A stretch of 64,000 nucleotides of DNA, from contig JAUJMO010000001.1 of NCBI GenBank assembly GCA_030446805.1, forward strand, positions 1,174,316-1,238,315, given 5' to 3'. The notes below the pieces were generated by a model. It saw nothing but the letters and a program-made list of their open reading frames with translations, did no database searches and was not told the origin of the DNA. Shown one piece after another: positions 26,148-36,000 of this stretch. A program made the position numbers and the translations under genes. Origin of the DNA: Caulobacteraceae bacterium (lineage in GTDB: Bacteria > Pseudomonadota > Alphaproteobacteria > Caulobacterales > Caulobacteraceae). Numbering within the stretch: the stretch's first letter is position 1; each line of letters opens with the position of its first letter.

Positions 26148-26319
26148 GCCGAACCTCCTCTGTCTTGACTATTGGGTGCGGTAAACCACCGCGACGCGAA
26201 GCGCGCTGAACGACAGGGTCATGTGAGTACCCGCTATGGTGACCTGATGGAAGAGGTTCTGTGATGCAGCTAGGCGACCCACAGTACCGCTGCTGGAGTG
26301 TGTGAAGGGCCAGCGACCC

Positions 26320-29097
26320 TCAATAGTCGGAAAAGAAACTCCTGGGCTCCGAGTCAACCTCCATGGACGAAGAGGTCTGACTGAGGTTGCGGTTGTACAT
26401 TGGATCTGCTCCGCATAGCGCAGGCCACCGGGCCATGAAACGCTCAAGTTCCCCCGGAGGAGCTTGGCCCTTGCTGACGGACTCATAGTGGTAGAGCAGG
26501 GCGTAAGGGGTGAACACAATCCGCCCTAGACGCCCAAGCTTCATGCAAAAGTCGACGTCATTGTAGTTAACCTTGAAGTATGGATCGAAGCCCCCGAGGT
26601 CCACATAAGTGTCCCGACGGACCATCAAGCAGGCTCCTGTCACCGCTGAATAGTTGCGCACAAGGACGGCGCTTCCAGCCAATCCTGGAGAACCTTCGGG
26701 CTCGCCATAAAAGATATGAGACGGGCCCTGACCCAACATGACGACGCCGGCATGCTGGACAGTGCGATCAGGGAATAAGAGCTTAGCTCCGACCCCCGCC
26801 ACGCCAGGGTCTTTAGCCCACAACAACATTTCCTCTATCCAACTCGGGGCAATGACGGACATGTCGTCGTTCATCAGTACAACGAACTCACCTGTCGCGC
26901 TCTCCACACCTTGATTTAACTTCTCGGAAAAGTTGAATGCTATACATTCGTAGTGGAGGAACACTAAAGGGAAAGGCTTCAAAAGCCTTTGCAAGGTAGG
27001 TTCAATGTCGCCGTTGTGAATCACGATGACCTCCAGGTTGGAGTAGGTCCCGATCTCATAAATGGATCGGATCAAGTCCAGCAGGTACCAGCGCTCGATG
27101 TCCGACTCGATACGACGCGCTGCCGTGGGAATGACGATGCTGACGCGCTCACCACCCGTAAGATCCGGCTGAACGCGATGTGTCCCTGGCAACGGGCCCG
27201 GGACCACCCTGCCCGCAAGCCCGCGCCTGTCTACGGCCGCTGCCACGGCGCGGCGGGCAGCGAGTTCGGCCTGAGGATTGCCTTCAGCTTGGCCAGCCGC
27301 CGACGATGGCGGGGCGAGCCGATGATAGAGCACATCCGGCACGTGGACGACCTGTTTGGCGCGCTCGCTGACCCTCAGCGCGAGATCGTAGTCCTGAGCC
27401 ATGTCGAACTCGGCGCGGAAGCCTCCAACCTCACGGATCAGAGAAGTTCGATAGGCAACAAGTTGGCCAGTGTACATGCACGACAGCAAGAAGTCCGCTG
27501 ACCAGTCAGGTTTGAAGAACGGATCAAATCGGCCGCCGTCGACACCTAATTTGTCTTCGTCGGAGTAGACCATGTCCGCGTCGGGCGTTAACCGGATAGC
27601 ATCCGCGAACGCATAGAGCGCGTGCGGCTGCATTCCATCCTCCTGATTGATAAGGAGGATGAAGTCACCGGACGCTACCTCAAGGGCCCTATTCGTAGCC
27701 TGCGATGTGCCGATATTCTCGTGGAGCGAAACCACCTTGATCCGAGGGTCAGCGGTCGCTAGGGACTCCAATGCGTTTGTGAGCTCTTCAGACTTGGAGC
27801 CGTTGTCCACAATGCACAACTCCCAACCTGTAAAGACCTGTTCTTGGACCGACTTCACGGATTTCTCCAGGTCGTTTAAGTTGGACATGTAAGCAAGCAT
27901 GAGGACCGAGAAGAGGGGCACGCTGCTCATCGCTTCGAGCTTCTGCTCGAGGTAGGTGCGCTCGGGCAGTCCGATCCTCCGGTTCTCCACCCAACCCAAG
28001 TACGCTCCTTCGGAGGGAGAGAGCGATTTCGATAGCAACCGGACCCCGATCTCTCGGAGGGTCGTTGAGAGAAGCGCCCTGAAGATGAACAGCTCGTCGG
28101 AGCGACGCCAGGGATCTCGGGACAGCCCTCTGTCTAGGAGAACCCGTAAACCCAGCCTTTCCGGCACAGGCGAAAGGGAGAGGGACAGAATGGAAAGGCG
28201 CCCTTGACGATTGATGGGGTGAAGCCTGGCTCGCTGTACGGGTCTTGGCGCGAATATGATGTCTTCGACGACCAGACGATCCGAGCTGATGGCGTAGCGC
28301 CAGCTGCTGTCATTCCAGTATTCGCTCTCGTTTCCTAAGATGAGCTGCAGGAAATTTTGCGTTTTAGGCTCCTGATCGCAAACTTCAAAGAGGATTTCGG
28401 CGGAGAACCGTAAGAACCCACGGGGCTGATCCAGGTCGATCTCGATCTGCGGATCGGCCCCGATTGCGACGTAATCTGTACCAGACCGTTCAAGGCCGGT
28501 AGTCTGCCGGAAATCTCTTAGTTCAAAGGCTGGCAGGCTCGCGAGGTCGCTCACGGGGTCACTCCCGCGCACCCGACGTCTCTCTTCTATCCCGTAACGG
28601 ATGTAGTGAACCAGCGGGTCCATGCCCGTTCGGGCGACGTCGAGGTTGGCGCTGAGATAGGCGCGAACGTCGAAATCAACGCTGGGGTTGCGCCCAGCCA
28701 ACCAGCCTCTGGTCAGGTAGTGCACGACAGGATCGGATGCAGAGGCTTCGGGGTTGAATGCGAGATAGTACTCGGGGTCAAAAAGCCCGCTTTCTTTGAT
28801 TAATTTACTCTCTGCCACGAGCTTCTCTGCCTTATTGGCGTACCGCCCCTCTGATCTACCATGCTGGATATAGTGCATAAGCGGCTCGATATCCGCTATC
28901 GCTAGATCTTGGTACTCGTTCAGATAGAAACGCACATCGAAATAGGGACTAGGGTTGAAACCTTTCCGAGACCCAAGTGATATATAATGTTGGACAGGGT
29001 CGAGCCTTGCCGCTTGAAGGTCAGATGTACACTGCGACAGATAGTAGTCGACGTCGAACAGCCCAGACGAGAGTATGATTTGACCGTCGGTGCCCAT
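26320..29097 (-). CDS. Glycosyltransferase with N-terminal repeats and two GT2 domains
   Basis: A 925-residue cytoplasmic glycosyltransferase. Residues 11-175 hold four copies of a short helical motif of the form FD-x2-YYL-x-(N)-x-D-x-A...DPL-x-HY-x3-G. Residues 176-390 match nothing I recognise. A first GT2 domain starts near 394 (FSVLMLAYMSNLNDL, CIVDNGS, YSDEDKL, AQDYDLALR) and a second near 660 (VSIVIPTAARR, LNQGVESATGEF, LMNDDMSV, NYNDVDFCMKL). The ATG at 29097 follows an upstream in-frame ATG at 29196 that adds unlikely sequence. It probably adds two sugars to a lipid-linked surface glycan. Base composition is less GC-rich than the core genes. Confidence 0.85.
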   Translation of the reverse strand: MGTDGQIILSSGLFDVDYYLSQCTSDLQAARLDPVQHYISLGSRKGFNPSPYFDVRFYLNEYQDLAIADIEPLMHYIQHGRSEGRYANKAEKLVAESKLIKESGLFDPEYYLAFNPEASASDPVVHYLTRGWLAGRNPSVDFDVRAYLSANLDVARTGMDPLVHYIRYGIEERRRVRGSDPVSDLASLPAFELRDFRQTTGLERSGTDYVAIGADPQIEIDLDQPRGFLRFSAEILFEVCDQEPKTQNFLQLILGNESEYWNDSSWRYAISSDRLVVEDIIFAPRPVQRARLHPINRQGRLSILSLSLSPVPERLGLRVLLDRGLSRDPWRRSDELFIFRALLSTTLREIGVRLLSKSLSPSEGAYLGWVENRRIGLPERTYLEQKLEAMSSVPLFSVLMLAYMSNLNDLEKSVKSVQEQVFTGWELCIVDNGSKSEELTNALESLATADPRIKVVSLHENIGTSQATNRALEVASGDFILLINQEDGMQPHALYAFADAIRLTPDADMVYSDEDKLGVDGGRFDPFFKPDWSADFLLSCMYTGQLVAYRTSLIREVGGFRAEFDMAQDYDLALRVSERAKQVVHVPDVLYHRLAPPSSAAGQAEGNPQAELAARRAVAAAVDRRGLAGRVVPGPLPGTHRVQPDLTGGERVSIVIPTAARRIESDIERWYLLDLIRSIYEIGTYSNLEVIVIHNGDIEPTLQRLLKPFPLVFLHYECIAFNFSEKLNQGVESATGEFVVLMNDDMSVIAPSWIEEMLLWAKDPGVAGVGAKLLFPDRTVQHAGVVMLGQGPSHIFYGEPEGSPGLAGSAVLVRNYSAVTGACLMVRRDTYVDLGGFDPYFKVNYNDVDFCMKLGRLGRIVFTPYALLYHYESVSKGQAPPGELERFMARWPALCGADPMYNRNLSQTSSSMEVDSEPRSFFSDY

Positions 29098-29225
29098 GGT
29101 CCACTTCGCTCCATGCTGGACAATCTGTAACCCCTTCCTCCAGCACAGCACAACTTGCACCTGCCCCGGATGAGTGCTGCAGGAGGGGCGCTCCAAATAC
29201 CTGGACGTTTGGATTGGACTTTGTT

Positions 29226-30131
29226 TTAGCGGGCAGCCTCTGAACGACGCCTATAGCTGTCCTCAAGTCCGCCCGGAAGATCAAAGGATGGGACAAACCC
29301 GATCTCTTCGCGTAAAATTCGACCGTCGCCGGCGAGGCGGAGAGGATCGCCTCGCCGGGAGGGACGGGCGCCAAGGCGCAGCAGATCCGGACGTCCGGCG
29401 ACTTGGGCCAACCGCTCCACCACGGTCCTGATGGGGACGGGTTCGCCAGCGACCACATTGAAGGCGCCGACATAGTCGCTCTTCAGGGCAGCCAGGAAGG
29501 CGCCAGCGACGTCATCAACGTGCATGAAATTCCGCTGCTGGACGCCCCCCGACGTTTCTGCGACACGGGCTTGGCTCAGCGCGTCAGACACATCGGACAC
29601 CAGCCGCCCCGTCTGTTCCTCCGGACCGTAGATGAAGAAGATCCGACCCCAAGCCCAGCCAACCCCTGACTGGGTTGACGCAGCCTCGACCACCCGGCGA
29701 ACCGCATCCTTAGCCACGCCGTAAAGCGTGGAGGGCCGAAGCGGCGTCTTGCCTTCAACAAGGTCCGGCTGCGACCAGTCGTATTCCGCGCAGGTGCCTG
29801 CGAAGACAGCCCGGGCTCCGCCGGCCTCTAAGAAGCTCTGATAAAGGTTCAGAGTGGCAGCGCTCCAAGCGAGGTTATCCAGGGCAGTCCAGAACACACC
29901 CGGTTGAGCGTTCCAGGCCAGGTGGAGCAAGTGGGTCGCCTTGATCTCCCGTGCTAATTGCGCGGCCCGCCCCGGCTCCAGAAGATCCGCCGCGTGATGC
30001 GTCCAGCCGGGATGCAAAGGCTCCACCGAGCGGCGGCTGACCAGGTGCACCTCCCACCCGGTCTCGGCTCCCAGCCGGCGCAGCATGGCCCGACCGATGA
30101 ACCCCGAAGCTCCGGTAAGCAGAAGCCGCAT
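29226..30131 (-). CDS. NAD-dependent epimerase/dehydratase (sugar-nucleotide 4-reductase)
   Basis: A 301-residue extended SDR with LLTGASGFIGRAML and catalytic YGVAK (TLYGVAKDAV), plus the sugar-binding region QRNFMHVDDVAGAF. It is last in the cassette C-methyltransferase, 3,5-epimerase, reductase. The ATG at 30131 overlaps the epimerase stop by one base (TGATG). By analogy with other C-methyl-deoxysugar pathways it would reduce the C4 ketone as the final step. Confidence 0.8.
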   Translation of the reverse strand: MRLLLTGASGFIGRAMLRRLGAETGWEVHLVSRRSVEPLHPGWTHHAADLLEPGRAAQLAREIKATHLLHLAWNAQPGVFWTALDNLAWSAATLNLYQSFLEAGGARAVFAGTCAEYDWSQPDLVEGKTPLRPSTLYGVAKDAVRRVVEAASTQSGVGWAWGRIFFIYGPEEQTGRLVSDVSDALSQARVAETSGGVQQRNFMHVDDVAGAFLAALKSDYVGAFNVVAGEPVPIRTVVERLAQVAGRPDLLRLGARPSRRGDPLRLAGDGRILREEIGFVPSFDLPGGLEDSYRRRSEAAR

Positions 30132-30661
30132 CACGGCTTCCAGTCAGGATAGGCAGCGTCGCGTTCCGAGATGATGGGCTCCCTTGAGGGCCAGGCCACG
30201 CCGAAGGCAGGATCGTCCCACCTTACCCCCTGGCTTCGCCCGGAGACGAAGGCGGAGCCCATCTGGTAGAGCACGTCCGTGTCGTCGGCGAGCGTTTGAA
30301 AGCCATGGGCTAGACCTTCCGGGACGAACAAGGCCAAGCCGTTGTCGGGCGTGAGGGTCTCTCCCACCCAAGAGCCCAAGGTCGGGGACTCGGGCCGAAG
30401 GTCTACCAGGACGTCGAACATGGCGCCTCGAACGCAGCGAACAATTTTCACCTCGGCATGGGGCGGCAGTTGAAAGTGCATACCGCGCACGGTGTGGCGT
30501 CGCGCGTTGTGGGAGATGTTCAACTGGGGATAGTCTGTGGGAAGCTTCATCTGCGCAAACTCGTCACGACAGAAGGATCGTGCAAAGAACCCCCGTTTGT
30601 CGTGCGAAGGCTCCAGGCGAAGACGGAAGGCTCCTGCCAAGGCCAAAGGCTCGAATATCAC
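30131..30661 (-). CDS. NDP-4-keto-6-deoxyhexose 3,5-epimerase (RmlC family)
   Basis: A 176-residue cupin with clear RmlC features: HDKRGFFARSFCRDEFA, NISHNARRHTVRGMHFQ (catalytic His), VKIVRCVRGAMFDVLVDLR, LFVPEGLAHGFQTL and VLYQM. GTG at 30661 overlaps the methyltransferase stop (GTGA). In this cassette the substrate is probably the 3-C-methylated CDP sugar rather than plain dTDP-4-keto-6-deoxyglucose, although RmlA/RmlB encoded at 46-48 kb could also feed it. Confidence 0.85.
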   Translation of the reverse strand: MIFEPLALAGAFRLRLEPSHDKRGFFARSFCRDEFAQMKLPTDYPQLNISHNARRHTVRGMHFQLPPHAEVKIVRCVRGAMFDVLVDLRPESPTLGSWVGETLTPDNGLALFVPEGLAHGFQTLADDTDVLYQMGSAFVSGRSQGVRWDDPAFGVAWPSREPIISERDAAYPDWKP

Positions 30662-31887
30662 GCATGCACCTCGACGGTGGGGATCGGCGTGACGAAACGC
30701 CCACCCCACGTCCGGATGTCGGCCATCTGCTGCATGATCTCCGGTCGGAGATTCCAGGGGAGGATGAGAAGGTAGTCGGGCTTGGCTTCGCGCACCGCCT
30801 CGGGAGCCCGGATCGGGATGCGCGTCCCCGGTAGGAGACGTCCCTGCTTGTGGGGACTCCGGTCCACGGTGAACTCGACCAGATCGGACTTGACCCCGCA
30901 GTAATTCAGCAGAGTGTTGCCCTTGGCGGGCGCACCGTAGGCGGCCACTCGCTTGCCCTCTCGTTTTGCTTGAATCAAGAAGGTGAGAAGGTCGTACTTC
31001 GTCTTCTGCGCCATAGTCGCGAACCGCTCATAGGTCACAATTTCCTGAAGGCCGGCCTCGATCTCCGCGCGTATCACCTCGCCAGGACGTGCTGTCTCCT
31101 GCCGGCTCGCATCCATGTGACAGACGTAAACGCGGACTGATCCGCCATGGGTCGAAATCTCCTCCACGTCAAAGATACGCAGTCCATGCGTTGCGAAGAT
31201 CTTCTGCGCAGTCAGCAAAGAGAGATACGAATAATGTTCGTGGTAGATGGTGTCGAACTGGACCTGTTCGATCTGCCGCAACAAGTGCGGGAACTCAAAG
31301 GTCATCACGCCTTGCGGCTTGAGCACCTCTTGCACTCCACCAACGAAGTCGTTGATGTCAGGAACGTGCGCTAGGACATTGTTTGCGGCCATAACGTCCG
31401 CTTGTATGCCCTCAGCCCTCAATCGTTTGGCGGTTTCGCAGCCGAAGAACGCAACCTCGGTCGGCACGCCCTTTGCAACTGCATATTTGGCTACATTGCG
31501 CGCCGGCTCGACTCCAAGAACTCTGATGCCGGACTGTTGAAAGTATTGGAGTAGATACCCATCGTTGCTGGCGATCTCGACGACGAGGCTCCCTGTTGAG
31601 AGGTTCTCCTTCGAAATCATCCTCTCTGCGTACTGACGAGAGTGGTCCAGCCACGAGTCAGAGAAAGACGAGAAGTAGAGATAATCAGAGAAGATGTCTT
31701 CAGGAGTGCTGAAATCCTGTAACTGGACAAGGTAACAGGCCTCACACACGTAGGCGTGAAGCGGGTAAAAAGGCTCCATCGCGCTCGCCTGGGCGGCAGG
31801 CACAAAGCGGTTGGCTAGCGGCGACATGCCTAGGTCGGCGAAGGTCACGCGGAGCGGTGAAGAACAAAACCGGCAGGCCAGGGTCAT
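30658..31887 (-). CDS. Sugar C-methyltransferase (TylCIII/NovU-like)
   Basis: A 409-residue SAM-dependent enzyme with the three-part build of NDP-sugar C-methyltransferases: a zinc-binding N-terminus with two CxxC pairs (CRFCSS at residues 5-10 and YVCEACYLVQL), a SAM domain (VVEIASNDGYLLQYF, GVEPARNVA), and a C-terminal domain with GAPAKGNTLLNY and ILPWNLRPEI. Such enzymes methylate C3 of 4-keto-6-deoxy sugars. The ATG at 31887 overlaps the stop of the decayed rfbG (ATGA), which shows the ancestral operon order. Confidence 0.88.
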   Translation of the reverse strand: MTLACRFCSSPLRVTFADLGMSPLANRFVPAAQASAMEPFYPLHAYVCEACYLVQLQDFSTPEDIFSDYLYFSSFSDSWLDHSRQYAERMISKENLSTGSLVVEIASNDGYLLQYFQQSGIRVLGVEPARNVAKYAVAKGVPTEVAFFGCETAKRLRAEGIQADVMAANNVLAHVPDINDFVGGVQEVLKPQGVMTFEFPHLLRQIEQVQFDTIYHEHYSYLSLLTAQKIFATHGLRIFDVEEISTHGGSVRVYVCHMDASRQETARPGEVIRAEIEAGLQEIVTYERFATMAQKTKYDLLTFLIQAKREGKRVAAYGAPAKGNTLLNYCGVKSDLVEFTVDRSPHKQGRLLPGTRIPIRAPEAVREAKPDYLLILPWNLRPEIMQQMADIRTWGGRFVTPIPTVEVHA

Positions 31888-32314
31888 TGGGAGTCCGTTG
31901 AGAGTGCGAGATAGTTCTCGAGCTGCCGCAGGCACACGCCTCGGGCACTCCGGCCTGCGCCGACGCCCTGTACCAACCGGCGGTCCACGGGAGCGTTTAG
32001 TCGAGGAACACGCGTCGCGAAAGCGCTCTGGAGCGATGCGGAATGCCCGCTTCGGCTTGATGCAGCGCGGCGCCGGCCGTCTCTTGGATCATGAGTCGGC
32101 GAGCCGCTCGTCGCCTGGTTGGGTTGCCCCGCCTGCTCATACAGGGAGCATGCAGTAGCCGCCTCGAATCCCAAGTCGAAAAGCTTGGCACCCAAGGCTT
32201 CGAGCCACAAACCCAGGCAAGTGCCTTCGAACCCATTGCGCCCCGTCAGGAACACGCGCCGACCGCCCAAAACGAAGGGTCCGGGTTGCGCGGCCCGCGC
32301 ACCGAGACACCCAT
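31884..32314 (-). pseudogene. Decayed CDP-glucose 4,6-dehydratase (rfbG remnant)
   Basis: From the ATG at 32314 the frame gives NPDPSFW and, after a frameshift, GRRVFLTGRNGFEGTCLGLW and ALGAKLFDLGFEAAT. This is the family N-terminus (compare GKRVLVTGHTGFKGSWLTTW in the intact gene). After roughly 90 codons most of the protein is missing. The final ARGVCLRQLENYLAL resembles the family C-terminus, and the stop still overlaps the next ATG. It is a frameshifted gene with an internal deletion. Confidence 0.75.
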
Positions 32315-32333
32315 CAAGGTTTGCCCGACCTTC

Positions 32334-32850
32334 TCACCACTGCTTTCACCATCCTCGGCCTCCGTCCCACAGGGGCCCAGTGCTGCGCCCCGCCATAAGC
32401 CACCTTGCTTTGAACGTGAAGTTCTGTGAGCTCGCCCTACGGAGGCACGAGATAGCGCCTCAGAAGGCTCTCAATCAGGTTCGCCGCCTCTCACTCCAGC
32501 ACTGTGAAGCCGTCGTTAATCGAGCTTGCATTCCTCTGCGGCGAAGCTGATCAGGAGTTGTTTTTGCTTGGGAACTCGCCCGAGCCCGCCGGGGGATCGC
32601 AGAGCGGCCAGCCTCGGCCTGCGCCCCGACCAACGTCTAAGGCTGGTGGGCTTCCGGACTTTCCGTCGAAGTGCCCGCTCGAGAAGTGAACACGAACGGC
32701 CATCGCCCCGGGGGCTGTCCTGCAGCTCGTGAGTTCCAGCCCCGTCCCAAGCGGGTGATCCCGCGCGCCTCCGGTTCATCGATGTCCATCTTGCCCGTGC
32801 GTAGGCTGATCGTCTCTCGGCCCTGCTCCATCCAACGCCCGGAATTATGC
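32334..32850 (-). pseudogene. Decayed glucose-1-phosphate cytidylyltransferase (rfbF remnant)
   Basis: Reading towards lower coordinates, TISLRTGKMDIDEPE (about 32770-32820) matches VSIDLATGKFDMHNPE of the intact RfbF. INDGFTVLE and LIES (about 32470-32525) match INGGFMVLE and LIEG. The end near 32334 keeps the AGCAGTGGTGA of the intact gene's last codons. In-frame stops, frame changes and deletions make it non-functional. The N-terminal third is absent; 32851-33055 holds nothing recognisable. Confidence 0.7.
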
Positions 32851-33055
32851 CTGCCCATCATTTAAGTCGCCCATCTCCACCGCGCCAAACTCTGCTTAAG
32901 CCAAAGGCTTTCAATGGGGCCGTCACCTTTCCAGCTCGCTCGAACCGTCAAGGCCAAGGGGCGGCCTTAGGCAGGGACCCCACTGTGAAGCCAAGCTTGT
33001 ATCCCTTCCCTGACTAGGTAAGAAGCGCACTCCCCCAGGGGGACAGGCCGCATTT

Positions 33056-36000
33056 GTGGATAAGAACAAGCGGCTAAGCCAGCCGGGAGAGGGTGCCCGT
33101 TTGTCGACAGAGGAGTGTTCCTTGCCTCAAGAACAAACGCGCGAGATCGTGCCGGCTCTGATGCGCGACATGAGCCTTGTCACCGACAGCGGGCTGTTCG
33201 ATGCGGCTTATTACCTCCGGGAGAACCCGGACGTGGCCGCCAGCGCTTACGATCCTCTCTTGCATTTCGTGGAACATGGCGACGCGGAAGGTCGGGATCC
33301 TTGCCAAGCATTCAGCGGCCACTACTACTTAGCCGCGAACGAGGGCCTTGTTCACGGCCGCGACAAACCGCTCCTTCATTATCTCCTCGTAGGGCGCGAT
33401 GCTGGTTCTAGGGCGGCACCCGTAGCGAGTCCCGCCATTCGCGCCGCCGGCGAGGGCGACGGTGTAGTTGTTCAATCCGAGATGCAGCTAATCGCGGAGA
33501 GCGGCCTGTTTGACGCTGCATTCTACCTTGAGGACAATCACGACGTAGCAGCAAGCGGGATGATCCCCCTATTGCACTTCGCTAAGTTTGGCGCCTACGA
33601 AGGACGGGATCCAGGGCCGTCATTCAACACCTCTTACTATCTAAGTTCGAACGGAGGTTTAGAGCTTGGGCGCAGAAGCGCCTTTGTGCATTACCTTCAA
33701 CTGGGTCGATACCAGGAACTGCGGACCGCGCCTGCATACAACAGCAAGACGCTGAATTGTCCCTTCGGTCGAGGAGGACTCCCTCCGGCTATCCCGCTCC
33801 ACTTCGCCCTCGATGAGCATTTGGCAGCTTATCCAACGATCAATGTGCTCCTCCCGGCCTTGCAGATGGGCAAGATGTCGGGAGGACCCAACACAGCTCT
33901 GAATTTAGTCTTTCGCCTCGCACAGAGCGGATTCGCCATACGCGTGATTGCGACGGACTTGCCTGTAGATGTCGATCTGGGGCCTCTGAGAAAGCATATC
34001 CGGAACTTAGCTGACAGCGATACTTGGCCGCCGGTTCTGGAGTTGGTCGATGGTTCTGATCGCGGGGTGGCCACTAAGATCGGCGTGAATGATATCTTTC
34101 TCGCAACCGCTTGGTGGACAGCCCAGATGGCACGTTGGGCTAATTTCCTCATCGGCGACAAGCCGATCATTTACCTCATCCAAGACTTTGAGCCAATTCT
34201 CTATCCAGCTTCCAGCGAGTATGCTCTTGCCGAAGAGACATATAGCTTCGATCATATACCTATCATCAATTCGGAGCTGCTTGCGACATATTTAGTCAGC
34301 AGTCAAGTTGGCTGTTTCTCTAACCCCGAGCATGTTCGTGACATGCTGGTGTTTCAGCCTTCCCTAGATAGGGAGATGTTTAGCTACGCTCCGAAAACTG
34401 ACGATCAACGCCGGCGCCTGCTGTTCTACGCCCGCCCCACCTTGGGAGTTAGGAACCTCTTCGCGACGGGCCTAGCTGCAATTCGCGCCGCGATCGCCGA
34501 GGAGTTGCTCGATCCCGAGGAGTGGAATTTTGTCGGAATGGGAGAACAGTTTCCGCCTCATGAGCTGGGACGTGGAGCATGGCTCGAATGTGCGCCGTGG
34601 CTGGGGTTCTCGGACTACGCTCGCCAGCTTCGCAGTTCCGATGTCCTGCTATCTCTCATGATGTCGCCACACCCCAGCTATCCACCACTAGAGATGGCCA
34701 GCTGCGGGGGTGTGGTTGTCACCAACACCTATGCCAACAAGACGGCCACGACTATGGCTCGAATTTCGGAGAACATCCTAGCTGTAGACCCGTCCGTTTC
34801 GAGCATCGCCCGCGCACTGGGTGACGCAAGGGCGCGCTTAGTCGACGGGGCTGCACGTGAACGGGCGGCGAGGATGGGACTGCCGGGGAGCTGGAGCGAG
34901 AGCTTCGAAGCGGTTCTGGCCCCGCTTACGCAACGCCTGATTGCCCACGGCGTGTCACCTGATGTTCGCAGCCGGCCGCCCCAAGGTGAACCCAAACGCT
35001 TGCAAATGCCCGCCGCAGCGACCGGAAGCTCCTATGCGCGATTTCTGGAGGGTGCGGCGCGGCGGCGGTCACTGCACACCGCCGCGCAACCGGAGCCCGG
35101 ACTCCTGAGCTTCGTGTCCACAGTTTGGAACACTGCGCCGGCCTACCTGGAAGTTCTGGCACGCAGCGTCCGCGAGCAGCAGGGTGGAACCAACTTCGAG
35201 TGGTGTGTTCTCGACAACGGCTCTACGCGATCTGACACGCTTGAGTTCCTCAAAGAACTTGCGAAAGAGCCTTATGTTCGGCTCGAACGTGTAGAGCGGA
35301 ACCTCGGGATCATCGGCGGTATGCATCATGTAACCGAATATGCATCCGGCCGATACATCATTCCTCTGGATTCCGACGACTACTTGTACCCCGACTGTGT
35401 GCGCACGTTGACGTGGTGGATCCGTAAGAACGAGTATCCATCCATTCTCTATACAGACGAGGACAAACTGCGCGGCGCGACCTTGAGTGAGCCCTACATG
35501 AAACCGGACTGGGATCCGGTGTTATTTTCCAACTCCTGCTACATCGCTCATCTCTGTGTCATTGACCGTGAGCGCGCACTCCAGCTTGGGGCTTACAGTG
35601 ACCCTTCTACCGAGGCCAGCCACGACTGGGACACTTTCACGCGCTTCTACAAGGCTGGGCACACTCCCGTGCACGTTCCTGAAGTGCTCTACAGTTGGCG
35701 TGTGCACCCTGGCTCGACCGCGGGCGACATCGACTCCAAGAGCGCAGTGTACCAGTCCCACAAGGCTGTGCTCGGGCGTTTTCTGAGCGGTTTGCCGAAT
35801 GCGGAAAGGTTTAAGGTCGAGAAGAGCTCGTTGTTCGGCTTCACGCCCGACTGGCGTCTACGTCGTACACGGGAAGTACGCCCCAGGCCGATGACGACGC
35901 TCCGCATCGGTTCACCTCTAACGAGCGGGTCACCGAAGCTGAAGGTCCCGCCCGGCGTTGACCACGAGATTATTGAGCTCTCAGCAGGGACTGCGATTGC

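Noticed and set aside
31884..32270. A functional 128-residue SDR gene
   Set aside because: Only the first 80-90 and last 20 or so residues resemble RfbG; the catalytic core is missing and the true start is in another frame.
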